A DNA stretch of 64,000 nt, from NCBI GenBank assembly GCA_030704615.1, contig CM060731.1, forward strand, positions 5,270,001 through 5,334,000, in the 5' to 3' direction. The notes beneath the pieces are model-generated. The model was not told the DNA's origin, searched no databases, and saw only the letters and a program-made list of their open reading frames with translations. Both the position numbers and the translations under genes were made by a program. This document shows, piece by piece, positions 35,472 to 46,940 of this stretch (within the stretch, counting starts at the first letter, position 1; every line of letters starts with the position of its first letter). The stretch is from Takakia lepidozioides (Eukaryota; Streptophyta; Takakiopsida; Takakiales; Takakiaceae).

Positions 35472-35475
35472 TTAA
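35472..35475. repeat. TTAA target duplication, left
   Basis: TTAA immediately precedes the piggyBac left terminus CCCCTAATGGACGAG and is repeated at 40,047-40,050. Confidence 0.9.
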
Positions 35476-35490
35476 CCCCTAATGGACGAG
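35476..35490 (+). repeat. piggyBac left terminal inverted repeat
   Basis: 15 bases, perfect match to the right end; begins CCCC like many piggyBac family termini. Confidence 0.92.
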
Positions 35491-36421
35491 TCGACCTGAT
35501 TCGGGTCGATTGGATATTTCGACCGTCTGTGGGCCCCTTAGATGAATCTGGATAAAGATGGGGCCTGAATGAAAGTTGTAGCCCTTGAAATTCTGCGCCA
35601 GACAGAATTTATTGCACCCTAATTGGAAAATCCTGCACCGTCAGGATTTTTTGAAGTGATGATGAGCACCCAAAATCCAATGGTTTCTAGCCCTCCACAT
35701 GCTTTGACCTAGCCACGTGGCAGGCAAAATGGGTGTCGGTGGCCCGATGCCGGCGATCGGGTGCATGCAGGGTTGGCATGTCCGCCCGTGCGGACATGGG
35801 ATGTCACCCTATGGCCAGTGATGAGTGCAGCGTGGAACGGGCTCTCTCTTCGCGCGCACAAAGTCTGGGTTCCTGGAGCTTGCAAATCGTGGCCCCTCTC
35901 GCATTTTCCTGGCGCTTTTGTGTGCATGTTTTGCTTGATCTTCCGTGGATCGCCCGCATTCGCTTCGTAGGGGGGTGTATTTATGGGCTTCATTTTCGGG
36001 TCATGGCGACTTACCTCTCCTAAACTCGAAGCGGCGGGAGCTGTTCCGTTTCCTGCTATGTGTTCTAGACATTAGAGCTCGGGGTGTGATTGCATTTACG
36101 TAGCTATTAGGGCTGAGTGTTTGGCGTTTAGATTCTTGTGCCCTGCCGAATTTTCATTGTAATGCAAGTTGTCATCTTTTCTTGCATATCGTTTTGTGAA
36201 ATGCTTTTATGCATTGGGCTCTGTGTTTTGTGTGGTAGGGGATGGTTGCAGGGGAGCGTGGTGTGTTGGGGTTTCATTTTGTAGCTAGTTTTGGAGAGTT
36301 TGCGAAATTCGCCGAGGTACATCCTTCCTTCCTGTGCTTGGGGAAGATGGGCCATCTGCATTGATTCATCGTGAGGGCTTGCATTCATTTCCTATGATCT
36401 CTGTCGGTCTCAGGGATTTGT

Positions 36422-38703
36422 ATGGCATCAAAGAGGAAGGACGCTCATGTGCCTGAGCCACCGTCGCCCCCACCCAAGCTTGCAGCTGCCGCGGAGGTTA
36501 TAAGGGAGGGGGCGCTTGAGGAGCAACACTGCACTCCCGAGCAGTACAAGATAATATTGGGGTGTCTGTCTCCTGCCTTCCTCTGTAGTTTGCCTCCACC
36601 GCCGTTCGCCAATCGTTGGCCTCGCCACCCTCGTCCTCACAATTTTCGCTTTCTGTTTAGACGCCATGTGGCTTTAATTCTTGGTTGGAGAGAGAGAAGA
36701 GAGGAAGGTGATAAGGAGGGGTTCAGTGACGTTGTGAATTCTGGTTTTTGAGAGATGATGTCTTGGCGCCCAATGCCGATAGTCAGGTGTCTGAAGGAGT
36801 TGGCTCGTGCAAAGAGGTCGGTTCTTGCAAGTGTGACAGCACCTCCCAAAGGTGTGGTGAGGAAAAAAAATAAGGGAGTGGTGAATTCGGGTGTTGTGGG
36901 ATGTGTTGGCGGGCCTCTGGGTGCTGGGAGCATGCTTACCGTCGGTCGGGCTGCTTTGGGGGACATGCATCCCAACACTGGTGCACTGGTTCCTTTTGGT
37001 GAGGGGTTTTCTAATCCTGTTTTGCGCCACTTTGAGGCCTCCTCCGACATGGACGAGGATTTTGAGGGTGACGATGGGTACATGGACGACTCTGCTGACG
37101 AAGCAGACTGGGAAAACGAGGTGGTTGATATGGAGTGTGATGAGGAAATCTCGGCCGATTTTGTGGAGATGTTCAAGGCGAAGACGTGGGAAACCAACGC
37201 AGGCTCTGACTTTGTGAGTGATAGAGCTGCATTTTTTGGCCCTCAACCTGGTCCCTGCCTGCCTGAGATGAAGGGCTCATATCCGATTTGGTTTTTTGGT
37301 TTGTTTTGGAGGCGACAGGTGCTTGGGCGAATATGTAGGGAGTCCAATCGTTATGCTGCTGAACCTTTCAATACGGGCACTCGTGGGGGGCCTCGGTGGA
37401 AAGAGCTCACTGTTCCTGAGCTCAGGGCTTGGATTGGAGTTTGTGTCTTCATGGGCATGAAGAAGTTGCCCCGAACACGATTTTATGGGCAACATTTGGA
37501 GACATTCTTCGCTTGTCCTGTCATCCGCAAAGTGATGACTCGAGATAGGTATGAGGCCATACTCCGCTATTTGCATCTTGTTGACAACGCCACGTTGGTG
37601 GCAAATCGTAAGAGTCGGAATTATGATAAGCTTGGAAAGCTTAGGTGGGTGTGTGAGGAGATTGTGGATAGGTGTAAAAGTCTCTGGAATCAGAACAAAA
37701 TGGTGACTGTCGACGAGGTGATGATCCGTTACAAGGGGAGTACTCCCCAATTAGGATGTATATGCCTAAGAAACCATGCAAATGGGGCATCAAGGTGTGG
37801 GCCTTGGCTGACTCGGAGACTTCATATGTCTACGACTTTTCAGTGTATGCTGGTAAGAATGCAGGAGGGCCAGATAGCGAGAGGCAGAAAAGTGGGAAGG
37901 GAGAAGGTTACGATGTGGTCACCCGGCTGGCCGACGAGCTGCATGGTTTGGGCCATGTCATTGTAACTGATAATTACTTTACAGGGGTCCAGCTTCTATA
38001 TGACATGGCCAAACTTGGCACTTGGGCCACTGACACGGTAAGAATGAATAGAAAGGGTCTCCCTCCCTCTTTGCTAAAAATGAAAAAATCCAAGACTGCC
38101 AAGCAAGGGCAGTCATGGTACAGGATGCATGAGTCCAGGGAGGTGGCTGCTGTGTTGTGGTGGGACAAGAAGGGTGTATTCTTCGGGTTTCCCACAAAAC
38201 GGCGTACAGTCACAAGAGAGGAAGGGCTGCAAGCTGGCCTAGCTGCAGATGAAGTGTCTGTGCCATCTGTGCCTACACATGTGCAATACCAAACGTACAT
38301 GTGAGGGGTGGATGTGCAAGACCAGCTTAGGGGTGCGTACAGCTTGCAGCTACGCACAAAGAAGTGGTGGCATCGTCTGTTTTTTTTTCTTATGGATACC
38401 ACGCTAGTGAATGCGTATATCTTGCATTCTGCAATGGAGAAAAGGAGGGGGCGTCGGGCCATGACCCATCTGCAATTCAATCTGACTGTGGCATATGGTT
38501 TGACAGGGGGCTGCTGCACTGACAACATTGACACCACGGGGGATTCAGAATGCACGTTTGTGCATCAGTGCCTTCATACCACACGGCGGCGAGTGTGTGT
38601 CATGTGCCATGTTCGTACTCACCATTACTGCCCTGGCTGCGATGGCAACCACTTGTGCCTTGGGCGGTGTTGGAATGAGGCACACCGGCATGCCTTGAGG
38701 TGA
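36422..38703 (+). pseudogene. piggyBac transposase, one frameshift and one stop
   Basis: A short first exon may start at 36,422 (MASKRKDAHVPEPP, with a small basic signal). The main frame opens near 36,755 and has an acidic stretch, then the DDE_Tnp_1_7-type core: WKELTVPELRAWIGVCVFMG, RDRYEAILRYLHLVDN and the first catalytic Asp in MVTVDEVMIRYKG (about 37,707). Near 37,740 a single base is lost and the protein continues in another frame (MYMPKKPCKWGIKVWALAD). The second Asp is in VIVTDNYFTG. A TGA at 38,302-38,304 interrupts just before GVDVQDQLRGAY, which holds the third Asp. The C-terminus is a cysteine-rich finger (CVMCHVRTHHYCPGC) ending at 38,703. All three Asp codons are present, but no intact protein can be made from this copy. 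Confidence 0.9.
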
Positions 38704-40031
38704 CTGAATTCTGGCTTGCTGCACTGTCTTCTTTCTTTGTGTGTGCATATGTTTGGGGTTCACCAGGGTGTGGGACTGCATGCAGGTATGCTGGAGGCTG
38801 TGGATAGCGTGTGTGCGTGGGGCGTGGGGTGTGGGTATCTCTGATCTGTGGTGGGTATGGGTTCTTCTCAGGTTGGGGGGTTGTGTGTGTCCATGCTGGT
38901 TGACGGGCAATGGGGGTCATGGGGGGCTGGTGGTGATGGTTCAATGGAAGTGGAGGGGTGTGGGGGTCATGCTGCTGCTGGTTGATGGGCAGTTTTGGGA
39001 GTGGGGGGGTCATGGGGGTCTGCTGCTTGCTCATTGTGGGCTGTTTTGGTGATGGGGGAAGGGCTGGTGATGGTTTACATATTGTGGGGGTGATGGGGAT
39101 CTGCTGCTGCTGGTTGAGGGGCTGTGGAGGTGATGGGGGTCCTTCAGTGTAGGTGTGTGTGTGCGTTGTGTTGGGTGGTTTCACAGTTTTTGGGGGGGAG
39201 GGGGGCAACAGTCATGCTTGCTGGTTGTGGTTTTGGGGGTGTTGCTTGCTGCTTGGGGGGGGGGGGGGGGGGGGGACTGTCACACTGGGCAGATCAGGGG
39301 GTTCAACTCCCCCCCCAGTTCGTGGATCATATCTTCGGGGTGGTGTGTGGTTTGGGTTCGCTGCATTCAAAGGAAAAGCAGGAGCTCACGGGGAGCTTGA
39401 AGACAAATGGGCCACATTCGTGACGGTTGGTAGTTGTTAGTTTTCCAGTTGCCTGTCGGGTGGAACGCCGAAACGTCGGGCGTTCCTGGGCCCTTTTTTG
39501 GGTGTCGATTTTGGGGTCCCCCGAGTTTTATGTGTAAATCAGTGACGTAGCCCCTTTTTTGTAGTCGGAATTGTCTACCGGCTCAGGCAATACATGGCCT
39601 GAGCTGGGATTCAAATAGAAATACACCTACTTAGAAATCTCTGCCTGCATTTTGGTTAGAATTCAGAAATTCTTTTTGGAGGTAGTAGGAAATCATAGGA
39701 GGAACAATTCCACCGTTGGAATTCTGGTTCCAATGAAAATTTCGACCCCTATGGCTGAATTACAGGTCAATTGAAGCAAATAGTGCTTTTTGACCCCCTT
39801 GTTTTCCCATACAAAGGAACCCTATGCAGATTTTGGAATTCTGCTTTGCAAATTTGGGGCAAGTTGCTTCAGGTGCCTGAGAATTGGAATGTGGTTGGGG
39901 TCTTGCAAGGAAAAAATATTTTTTCGGTCCAACTGCTGGTCAAACCAATTTTCCCCTCTAAAATTGGAATACACTACAGATTTAGAGCTTACCTTTGTGT
40001 GCTGTTTTGGAATGGGCCCACCAAAAACAGC

Positions 40032-40046
40032 CTCGTCCATTAGGGG
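40032..40046 (-). repeat. piggyBac right terminal inverted repeat
   Basis: CTCGTCCATTAGGGG, followed by TTAA at 40,047-40,050. Confidence 0.92.
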
Positions 40047-40050
40047 TTAA
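40047..40050. repeat. TTAA target duplication, right
   Basis: Direct copy of 35,472-35,475. Confidence 0.9.
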
Positions 40051-40092
40051 GGTCACTGACCATTTTAGGTATGTCTCCCTTATGGTGAAACT

Positions 40093-40179
40093 CTCTTACT
40101 AAAGCTCTACATTTTTATGGGGAGGAATTGACACACTCTTACTAAAGCTCTACATTTTTTTGGGGAGGAATTGACACAC
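40093..40179. repeat. 43-bp tandem duplication
   Basis: Two units starting CTCTTACTAAAGCTCTACAT at 40,093 and 40,136 differ at one position in the T-run. Confidence 0.9.
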
Positions 40180-40265
40180 TGATGCTTTTATGGCTAGAGT
40201 GTGTGTCCGATTGCTTTCAATTGATGTCAATTTCAGTCTTTTCATGTAAAAACACTGGATGCGGT

Positions 40266-40323
40266 TCTTATATTTCCTTTTCCACGAAAGTAGGTCTTAT
40301 ATTTCCTTTTCCATGAAAGTAGG
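40266..40323. repeat. 29-bp tandem duplication
   Basis: Two units starting TCTTATATTTCCTTTTCCA at 40,266 and 40,295 differ by one base. Bases 40,324-40,958 contain no supported gene. Confidence 0.9.
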
Positions 40324-40958
40324 TTTTTCGGAAGATGCTCGGAGCCTTGGTGGTTGTAGCCTGGTCTATGTAAGGATGGCTGAAGCTTGGCAGAGCTGCC
40401 CATTGGTGGTTTTCCCAGAAGAGTACAACATCACCGGACGTCAGTGGCCTCTTCATTGAGGGTCCGTCCAATACTACTTGGCTGCCATGAAACAAGGTCG
40501 GGCACAATCTGTTGATAGTCCAGGATTATGGCCAAACATGGGCTGCAAACGAATATGAGCATCACCCACAGTCAACATGAACTCTTATTGCACTTACAGG
40601 GATGTGACAACACTATGTAAAGCAGGACAACTGAATCATGTGCTGCATGTTTTGAACCAACTGAGCACTTATGAACACTTATGATGTCTGTGTCATGATG
40701 CAGTGTACCAACATGAGACACCTGGCAAAGGGAAAGCAGGTGACTGCCCACAGTACCGAAAGGGGATTCAAGCCAAGCATCATTCTTAAAAATGTCTATT
40801 AGGAAGGTAACAACTTCATGAGTTCTTGCAAAACCATTTAGAGGAACAGATCTGTCCACAGTGCAGCGCAATGATTGCTATTAAAACAAAGAAGCCACAT
40901 ATTTGGGCAAACAGGAAAAAGCCCTACAAATTGTGATTGTCCTCACAGGAAAAGCAAC

Positions 40959-42702
<1,744 letters not shown>

Positions 42703-42763
42703 GATCGCTGCCTACCTCGGACGGCCACCCTGCTTCAAGCTACCGAGAAAGCGAACACGTTTT

Positions 42764-42772
42764 TTAGGGTTT
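42764..42772 (-). promoter_or_regulatory. telo box of the RPL37 promoter
   Basis: On minus AAACCCTAA (within GAAACCCTAAAAAAC) lies 62-70 bases upstream of the RPL37 ATG. Telo boxes near the start are a known hallmark of plant ribosomal-protein promoters and coordinate expression in dividing cells. Confidence 0.75.
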
Positions 42773-42837
42773 CAGCATTTCCGCTTTTTTTTCCCAACTC
42801 GGGCAGTCCGGGCAACGGGCAGAGTACTCCATTTTTT

Positions 42838-43110
42838 TCTTTCTTTCTCATATGCTTTTATTGTTTTTTATATTTATTTATTTATTTCAAGAAGGGAAAA
42901 GCGATAGCTCACAAATCAGGCCCTTAATTGTAGTGAGAGGAGAAAATAACCTCTTTCACAGTAACCGTGCCATGGAGGCGTATAAGTGGGACACCGCCTA
43001 GGGAAGGGGGAGAAGAGAATACCACACCCGTCAAGTAGCAAGATTTGACCCCAGAGTCATCTGGGTGGCACTCAGTGCACTTAACCAACTGAGCTACTGA
43101 CTGTTGGTTA
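42838..43110 (-). mobile_element. tRNA-derived SINE, near full length (copy 2)
   Basis: Read on minus, the head has an A-box-like TAGCTCAGTTGG (43,096-43,085) and a B-box-like GGTCAAATCTT (about 43,050-43,040), about 33 bases apart as in tRNA genes. The body GTGTGGTATTCTCTTCTCCC, GGTTACTGTGAAAGAGGTT and CTGATTTGTGAGCTATCGC is shared with copies 1 and 3. The 3' end is an A-rich tail (AAATAAATAAATAAATATAA...). It lies about 135 bases upstream of the RPL37 start, in the same orientation. Confidence 0.85.
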
Positions 43111-43638
43111 TATTTCTAAGCGACTAGGGCTTCGCGTTGCTGCGCACTACTAGCGACGAATTCTGAGAACTACGTTCAATTGGTACAAAAAGAGGGTGGG
43201 TCAATTGTTCATTGTTTGATGCAGCTACCTCTACCTATGTATTCAAGTTTATGAAAAGATGAACCTTTTTTTAATTTCATATTCATTTGACCGGTGTACT
43301 GATTGTGGGACTCGCTTTGTTACAAGAGGCAGATTTGGATTATGGATGTTGTTTATATGATATCTTTTTTATGTGGTTTAGATTTTAGATTGTTTGGGTG
43401 TTCTAGACCACACTGACATGCTCTCTTTGAGCACCAAAAGCTGAATGGATTCTAAGGTTTTAGCATGCTAGTTGGAGTTGCTAATCCACAAGGCAGATGC
43501 GTGCTCCAAGGTGGGCCTAATAACGCTGCAAAGCATGGTCCTTCTTCAGTATTAATCCCTCTGCAGTGGAAAAATTGAGTGAAATCCAAAGCTTTGCATT
43601 TAGCTGTTTGAACCACATTTTGTCTATGTGCATCCGAG
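43111..43638. other. no supported gene
   Basis: AT-rich, no coding or structural signal visible. Confidence 0.3.
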
Positions 43639-44040
43639 TTACAACTGAAGGCAGAAAGTCAGGGTTGCCAGACTCGCACGCGCCTTAAGAACACAAATTA
43701 TGAACGTGACCTTATCAGGTATCACCCCTTGTTGTATCATTTGCTCATAGATCTCAACGGCATTCCTACCACGACCATACTTGGTATAACCTGCCATCAT
43801 TATAGTCCACGAAAACATATCTCCTTCAGGCCTTTTGTCAAACACACGGTGTGCATCCACAATACTCCTGCACTTGACATACATGTCGACAAGAGTGTTG
43901 AGTAGAAACACATTTGACTTGAATCCACTTTGGATAATGTGTGTGTGTACCTGCTTTCCCGCTGCTAGGCCTTTCATCTTCATGCACTTTAGGCAAGAGA
44001 CACCGAGGACTGGAAACATAATTGAGCCACATACACCACA
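43639..44040 (-). pseudogene. PPR gene fragment
   Basis: On minus the frame from about 44,019 reads CMKMKGLAAGKQVHTHIIQS, then FLLNTLVDMYVKCRSIVDAH, then MFSWTIMMAGYTKYGRGRNA and YEQMIQQGVIPDKVTFIICV, i.e. about three PLS-type repeats before a stop. It lies downstream of the E-domain end of the next PPR remnant, so it is a separate broken copy. Confidence 0.8.
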
Positions 44041-44149
44041 ACCCTCAGTTTAAGGATCACACAGAAAAGGTAGACAAGGTAGCCATTGAGCTGCTACAGA
44101 ATCGAACTAAAGATGGTTTTCACTATATACCATCAATGTAGCTGCACCC

Positions 44150-45470
44150 TGGTTCCTTTCTGACACCCCTGTCCTCCATTATTTTCTCACCTTTTCTTTA
44201 TCGTCCCACCTACCAGCTGCAGCATAGATGTTCGATAGGAGCACATAGGCTGCAGGGTGCTGTGGATTACTCTTGATAATGTTATTTGCCGCACGCTCTG
44301 CTACCTGCACATTGCCATGAATTCTACAGGCACCAAGCAAGGCCCGCCACACCAAAGCATTGGTTTGATTGGCAATTTGCTAATGAGGTCTACTGCCTCA
44401 TCCAATCGCCCTGCACGACCAAGAAGGTCCACCATGCAGCCAAAATGCTCCACAGTTGGTGTGAGGCCCTGCAATCAAAGTAGTGAAGGCCTTCATCCAC
44501 TAGGCCCACATGAATACACACAGAGAGAAGAGATATAAAAGTGATACTGTTTGGCTGCATGCCCTACTGTTGCATGCGTTCAAAGAGATGCAGGGCCTCA
44601 ATACCATGACCATGCTGGGCACATCCAGCAATGATTGCACTCCATGACACCACATTCCGTTCAGCCATCTTATCAAACACTTGATGTGCATCGTTCATGC
44701 TCCCACATTTGGAATACATGTCAACAAGGGTATTCTCCAAAATGATATCAGATGCAATTTCAGCTTTAAGGATATCAGCATGAACCTCTTTGCCCCTTTC
44801 CAGGGCTCGTATGCTGGCACAACCATTGAGGACGCAAGTGAGCGCCAAGGTAGGACCTCCCTATGACAACCATGCTGGGCATATCCTGCGATCATTGCGT
44901 TCCACGACACCACATTTCGTTCAGCCATTTGTCGAACACTCCCTTCGCATCCTCAATGCACCCACATTTGGCATACATGTCCACCAGGGCAGTGTACAAT
45001 TCCAGCTTATCCTGCCAGCATTATATTCCACCTGATCAAAGATCGTTGAGGCATTCTGTTGAACACTTGGTGAGCATCCATGATGCTCGCGCACTTAACA
45101 TACATGTTGACAAGGGTGTTCCAACTTCAAGGCCTTTCATCTTAATGCACCTATGCAAGAGACAGACATACGCATCTGAATCTGCTGAAATGCCTCCTTG
45201 GCTTAAAGTCTGTAGAGCCTCTTTCAGTCTGCCTGCCTCACAAAGCATCTTCACATGCCCAGAAGTGCCAGAAGAGGCATTGTGGATTGATCCTCTTCCA
45301 GAAGCTGTGGTCATGGTTGAGGTGCCTGATTTTATCAACTGTGCCGCTGCCTTGAGTTGACCATCTACGCATGCAGGTTTCTTGTAGCTATTGATCCACA
45401 GGGAATCATACGTAATCTTGTGCTTGAAATCTGGCCCTGTTGGATGAATCTGGACCCACACTCTATCCCT
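44150..45470 (-). pseudogene. PPR gene of the PLS-E type, broken
   Basis: On minus the N-terminal part (from about 45,461) reads LKAAAQLIKSGTSTMTTAS and KMLCEAGRLKEALQTLSQGG. PPR repeats follow in shifted frames at 45,060-44,560 (ERGKEVHADILKAEIASD, NTLVDMYSKCGSMNDAHQVF, RNVVSWSAIIAGCAQHG). The end (about 44,400-44,150) has an E domain: [33 protein letters not shown], then PGCSYIDG. Repeated frame changes and missing repeat sections make it non-functional. The N-terminal part is closely similar to segments at 57.7-58.1 and 58.6-58.7 kb. Confidence 0.82.
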
Positions 45471-45762
45471 TCTCCTTCAGCTATCCATGCCTCTGCACAA
45501 ATCATGCATTCATCTTTGCCCTTGCTGATAGCAGCTGACAATGACAGCCTAGGAAACACCGGCAGTACCGTATCATGTCAAAGTCACTCCAAACTAGATT
45601 AAAATAAAAATAAAAAAATCGGCCGAAGAAGAAGGTGCCCTCACCACATTGGCCTTGACCTTGTGGCATGACCCATGGTGAAGTTGTGAGTCCTGATAGT
45701 TAAATGAGGTCATTGCCTGTAGCAATGGACAGTCATACAAGGTGCATGTGTTTTCTTACAGG
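45471..45762 (-). repeat. 5' flank shared with other PPR copies
   Basis: Blocks such as CCATGCCTCTGCACAAATCA and GAAGGTGCCCTCACCACATT followed by ACCTTGTGGCATGACCCATGG recur at 58,143-58,230, 58,778-58,830 and 59,089-59,140. The PPR duplications therefore took their upstream DNA with them. Confidence 0.75.
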
Positions 45763-46505
45763 AGCCGCAGCGGGTACGATGGTTTGCGGGAGACTCCTGC
45801 GGAACATTTGCATTTGGAAGCGCATCCCTTTGCGACAGGTTGGAGTTGGAAGGATCGTACGTGGCACATATGAGGGTCACCCTGTTGTAGTGAAACTTGC
45901 TCCGTTTGGTTCGGACCGTGCAGAGGTGATGCTTCTTTCTTCCGATGGGATCCATCTTTGTGAAGGTTTTAAATGTATATGTGCGACTCATGTGATATCT
46001 TGTGTGTACTGGCTCTCTTGACTGAGATACTGGCCTATTACAAGCTGAAGAAGTACTGAGGAAATATGTACCGGAGCTTGTATCGTATGGGACTACTGCG
46101 GGGGGCAAAGTTGTGTACATTGCAACAGAAGTCATCAACGGTCATGAGGTTGGAATTGGTATGTTACATAATAAGCTTGCTTTTACTGTGTTCGTGTAGT
46201 AGGGCAGTTGTTTACTGTGTTACATGTAGTAGGGTACTAATATGTTGGATGCACGGTTTGCAGGAGCTTTGACCCCAGGAGTGGTGAAGGCGACATTTGA
46301 TGCACTTAATGTTGTGCATGAGTCTGGAATTCTTCATGGGGACATCCGGTGCAATAATATCTTGGTTGTAAAGAGAGGGCAGGGAGGTGTTCGTTTGATC
46401 GATTTTGGGTTTTCTCGTCCCATCACCAGCAATGAAGATTGCACGAGAGAGTGTGCACAGCTGGAATTCATTTTTAAACAGTGTTCTAGTTCTCATTGGT
46501 CGTAG
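45763..46505 (+). pseudogene. protein kinase-like gene, truncated
   Basis: Probable exons are about 45,763-45,965, 46,027-46,158 and 46,264-46,480, with donors at 45,966 and 46,159 and acceptors ending CTGAG and TTGCAG. Joined, they give RIVRGTYEGHPVVVKLAPFG (ATP-binding Lys), LQAEEVLRKYVPELVSYG, VVYIATEVINGHEVGIG, then HESGILHGDIRCNNILVV and VRLIDFGFSR. HGD-I-x-x-x-N and DFG correspond to the catalytic loop and magnesium loop of protein kinases. The N-terminal part and the C-lobe beyond the DFG region are missing; the text ends where the duplicated block begins. I cannot name a kinase subfamily. Confidence 0.65.
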
Positions 46506-46940
46506 GGGACATTGGCCAGCAGTATGATGCTACGATCAACCTGTCGCAAACCTGTCGCAAAGGGATGCGCTTCCAAATGCAAATGTTCTGCAGAAGTCTC
46601 CGCAAACGTGGCACATATGAGGGTCACCCTGTTGTAGTGAAATTTGAGCCGTTTGGTTCGGACCGTGCAGAGGTGATGCTTCTTTCTTCTGATGGGATCC
46701 ATCTTTGTGAAAGTTTGAAATGTATATCTGCGACTCATGTGATATCTTGTGTGTACAGGCTCTCTTGACTGAGATACTGGCCTATTACAAGCTGAAGAAG
46801 TACTGGGAAAATATGTACCGGAGCTTGTATCGTACTGCGGGGGGCAAAGTCTGTGTACATTGCAACAGAAGTCATCAATGGTCATGAGATTGGAATTGGT
46901 ATGTTACATTTTTAAGCAGTGTTCTAGTTCTCACTGGTTC
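46506..46940 (+). pseudogene. partial duplicate of the kinase-like gene with a 58-bp inversion
   Basis: From 46,608 to about 46,908 the sequence follows 45,851-46,161 at about 95% identity (RGTYEGHPVVVKFEPFGS, AEEVLGKYVPELVSY), with a 6-base loss near 46,834. Just upstream, 46,551-46,607 is the reverse complement of 45,782-45,839. The end at about 46,915-46,935 (CAGTGTTCTAGTTCTCA) repeats 46,481-46,497, marking the join of the duplication. It encodes nothing complete. Confidence 0.8.

Larger units (their letters stand above)
35476..40046 (+). mobile_element. complete piggyBac-type DNA transposon, 4,571 bp
   Basis: The left end CCCCTAATGGACGAG (35,476-35,490) is the exact reverse complement of the right end (40,032-40,046). 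Each is flanked by TTAA, the invariant piggyBac target duplication. A DDD transposase of the piggyBac family lies inside on plus. Bases 35,491-36,421 and 38,704-40,031 are non-coding. The latter includes G-rich low-complexity DNA with a poly-G run near 39,257-39,276. Ends are intact while the transposase is broken, so the copy could still be moved by a related enzyme. Confidence 0.93.

Noticed and set aside
38600-39440. Pro/Thr-rich and Gly-rich open frames
   Set aside because: Low-complexity G/T-rich DNA in the 3' part of the piggyBac element; no domain and no start context.
43040-43105. Possible functional tRNA gene on minus
   Set aside because: A and B boxes are present, but no complete cloverleaf can be formed and the sequence continues into a shared SINE body with an A-rich tail.
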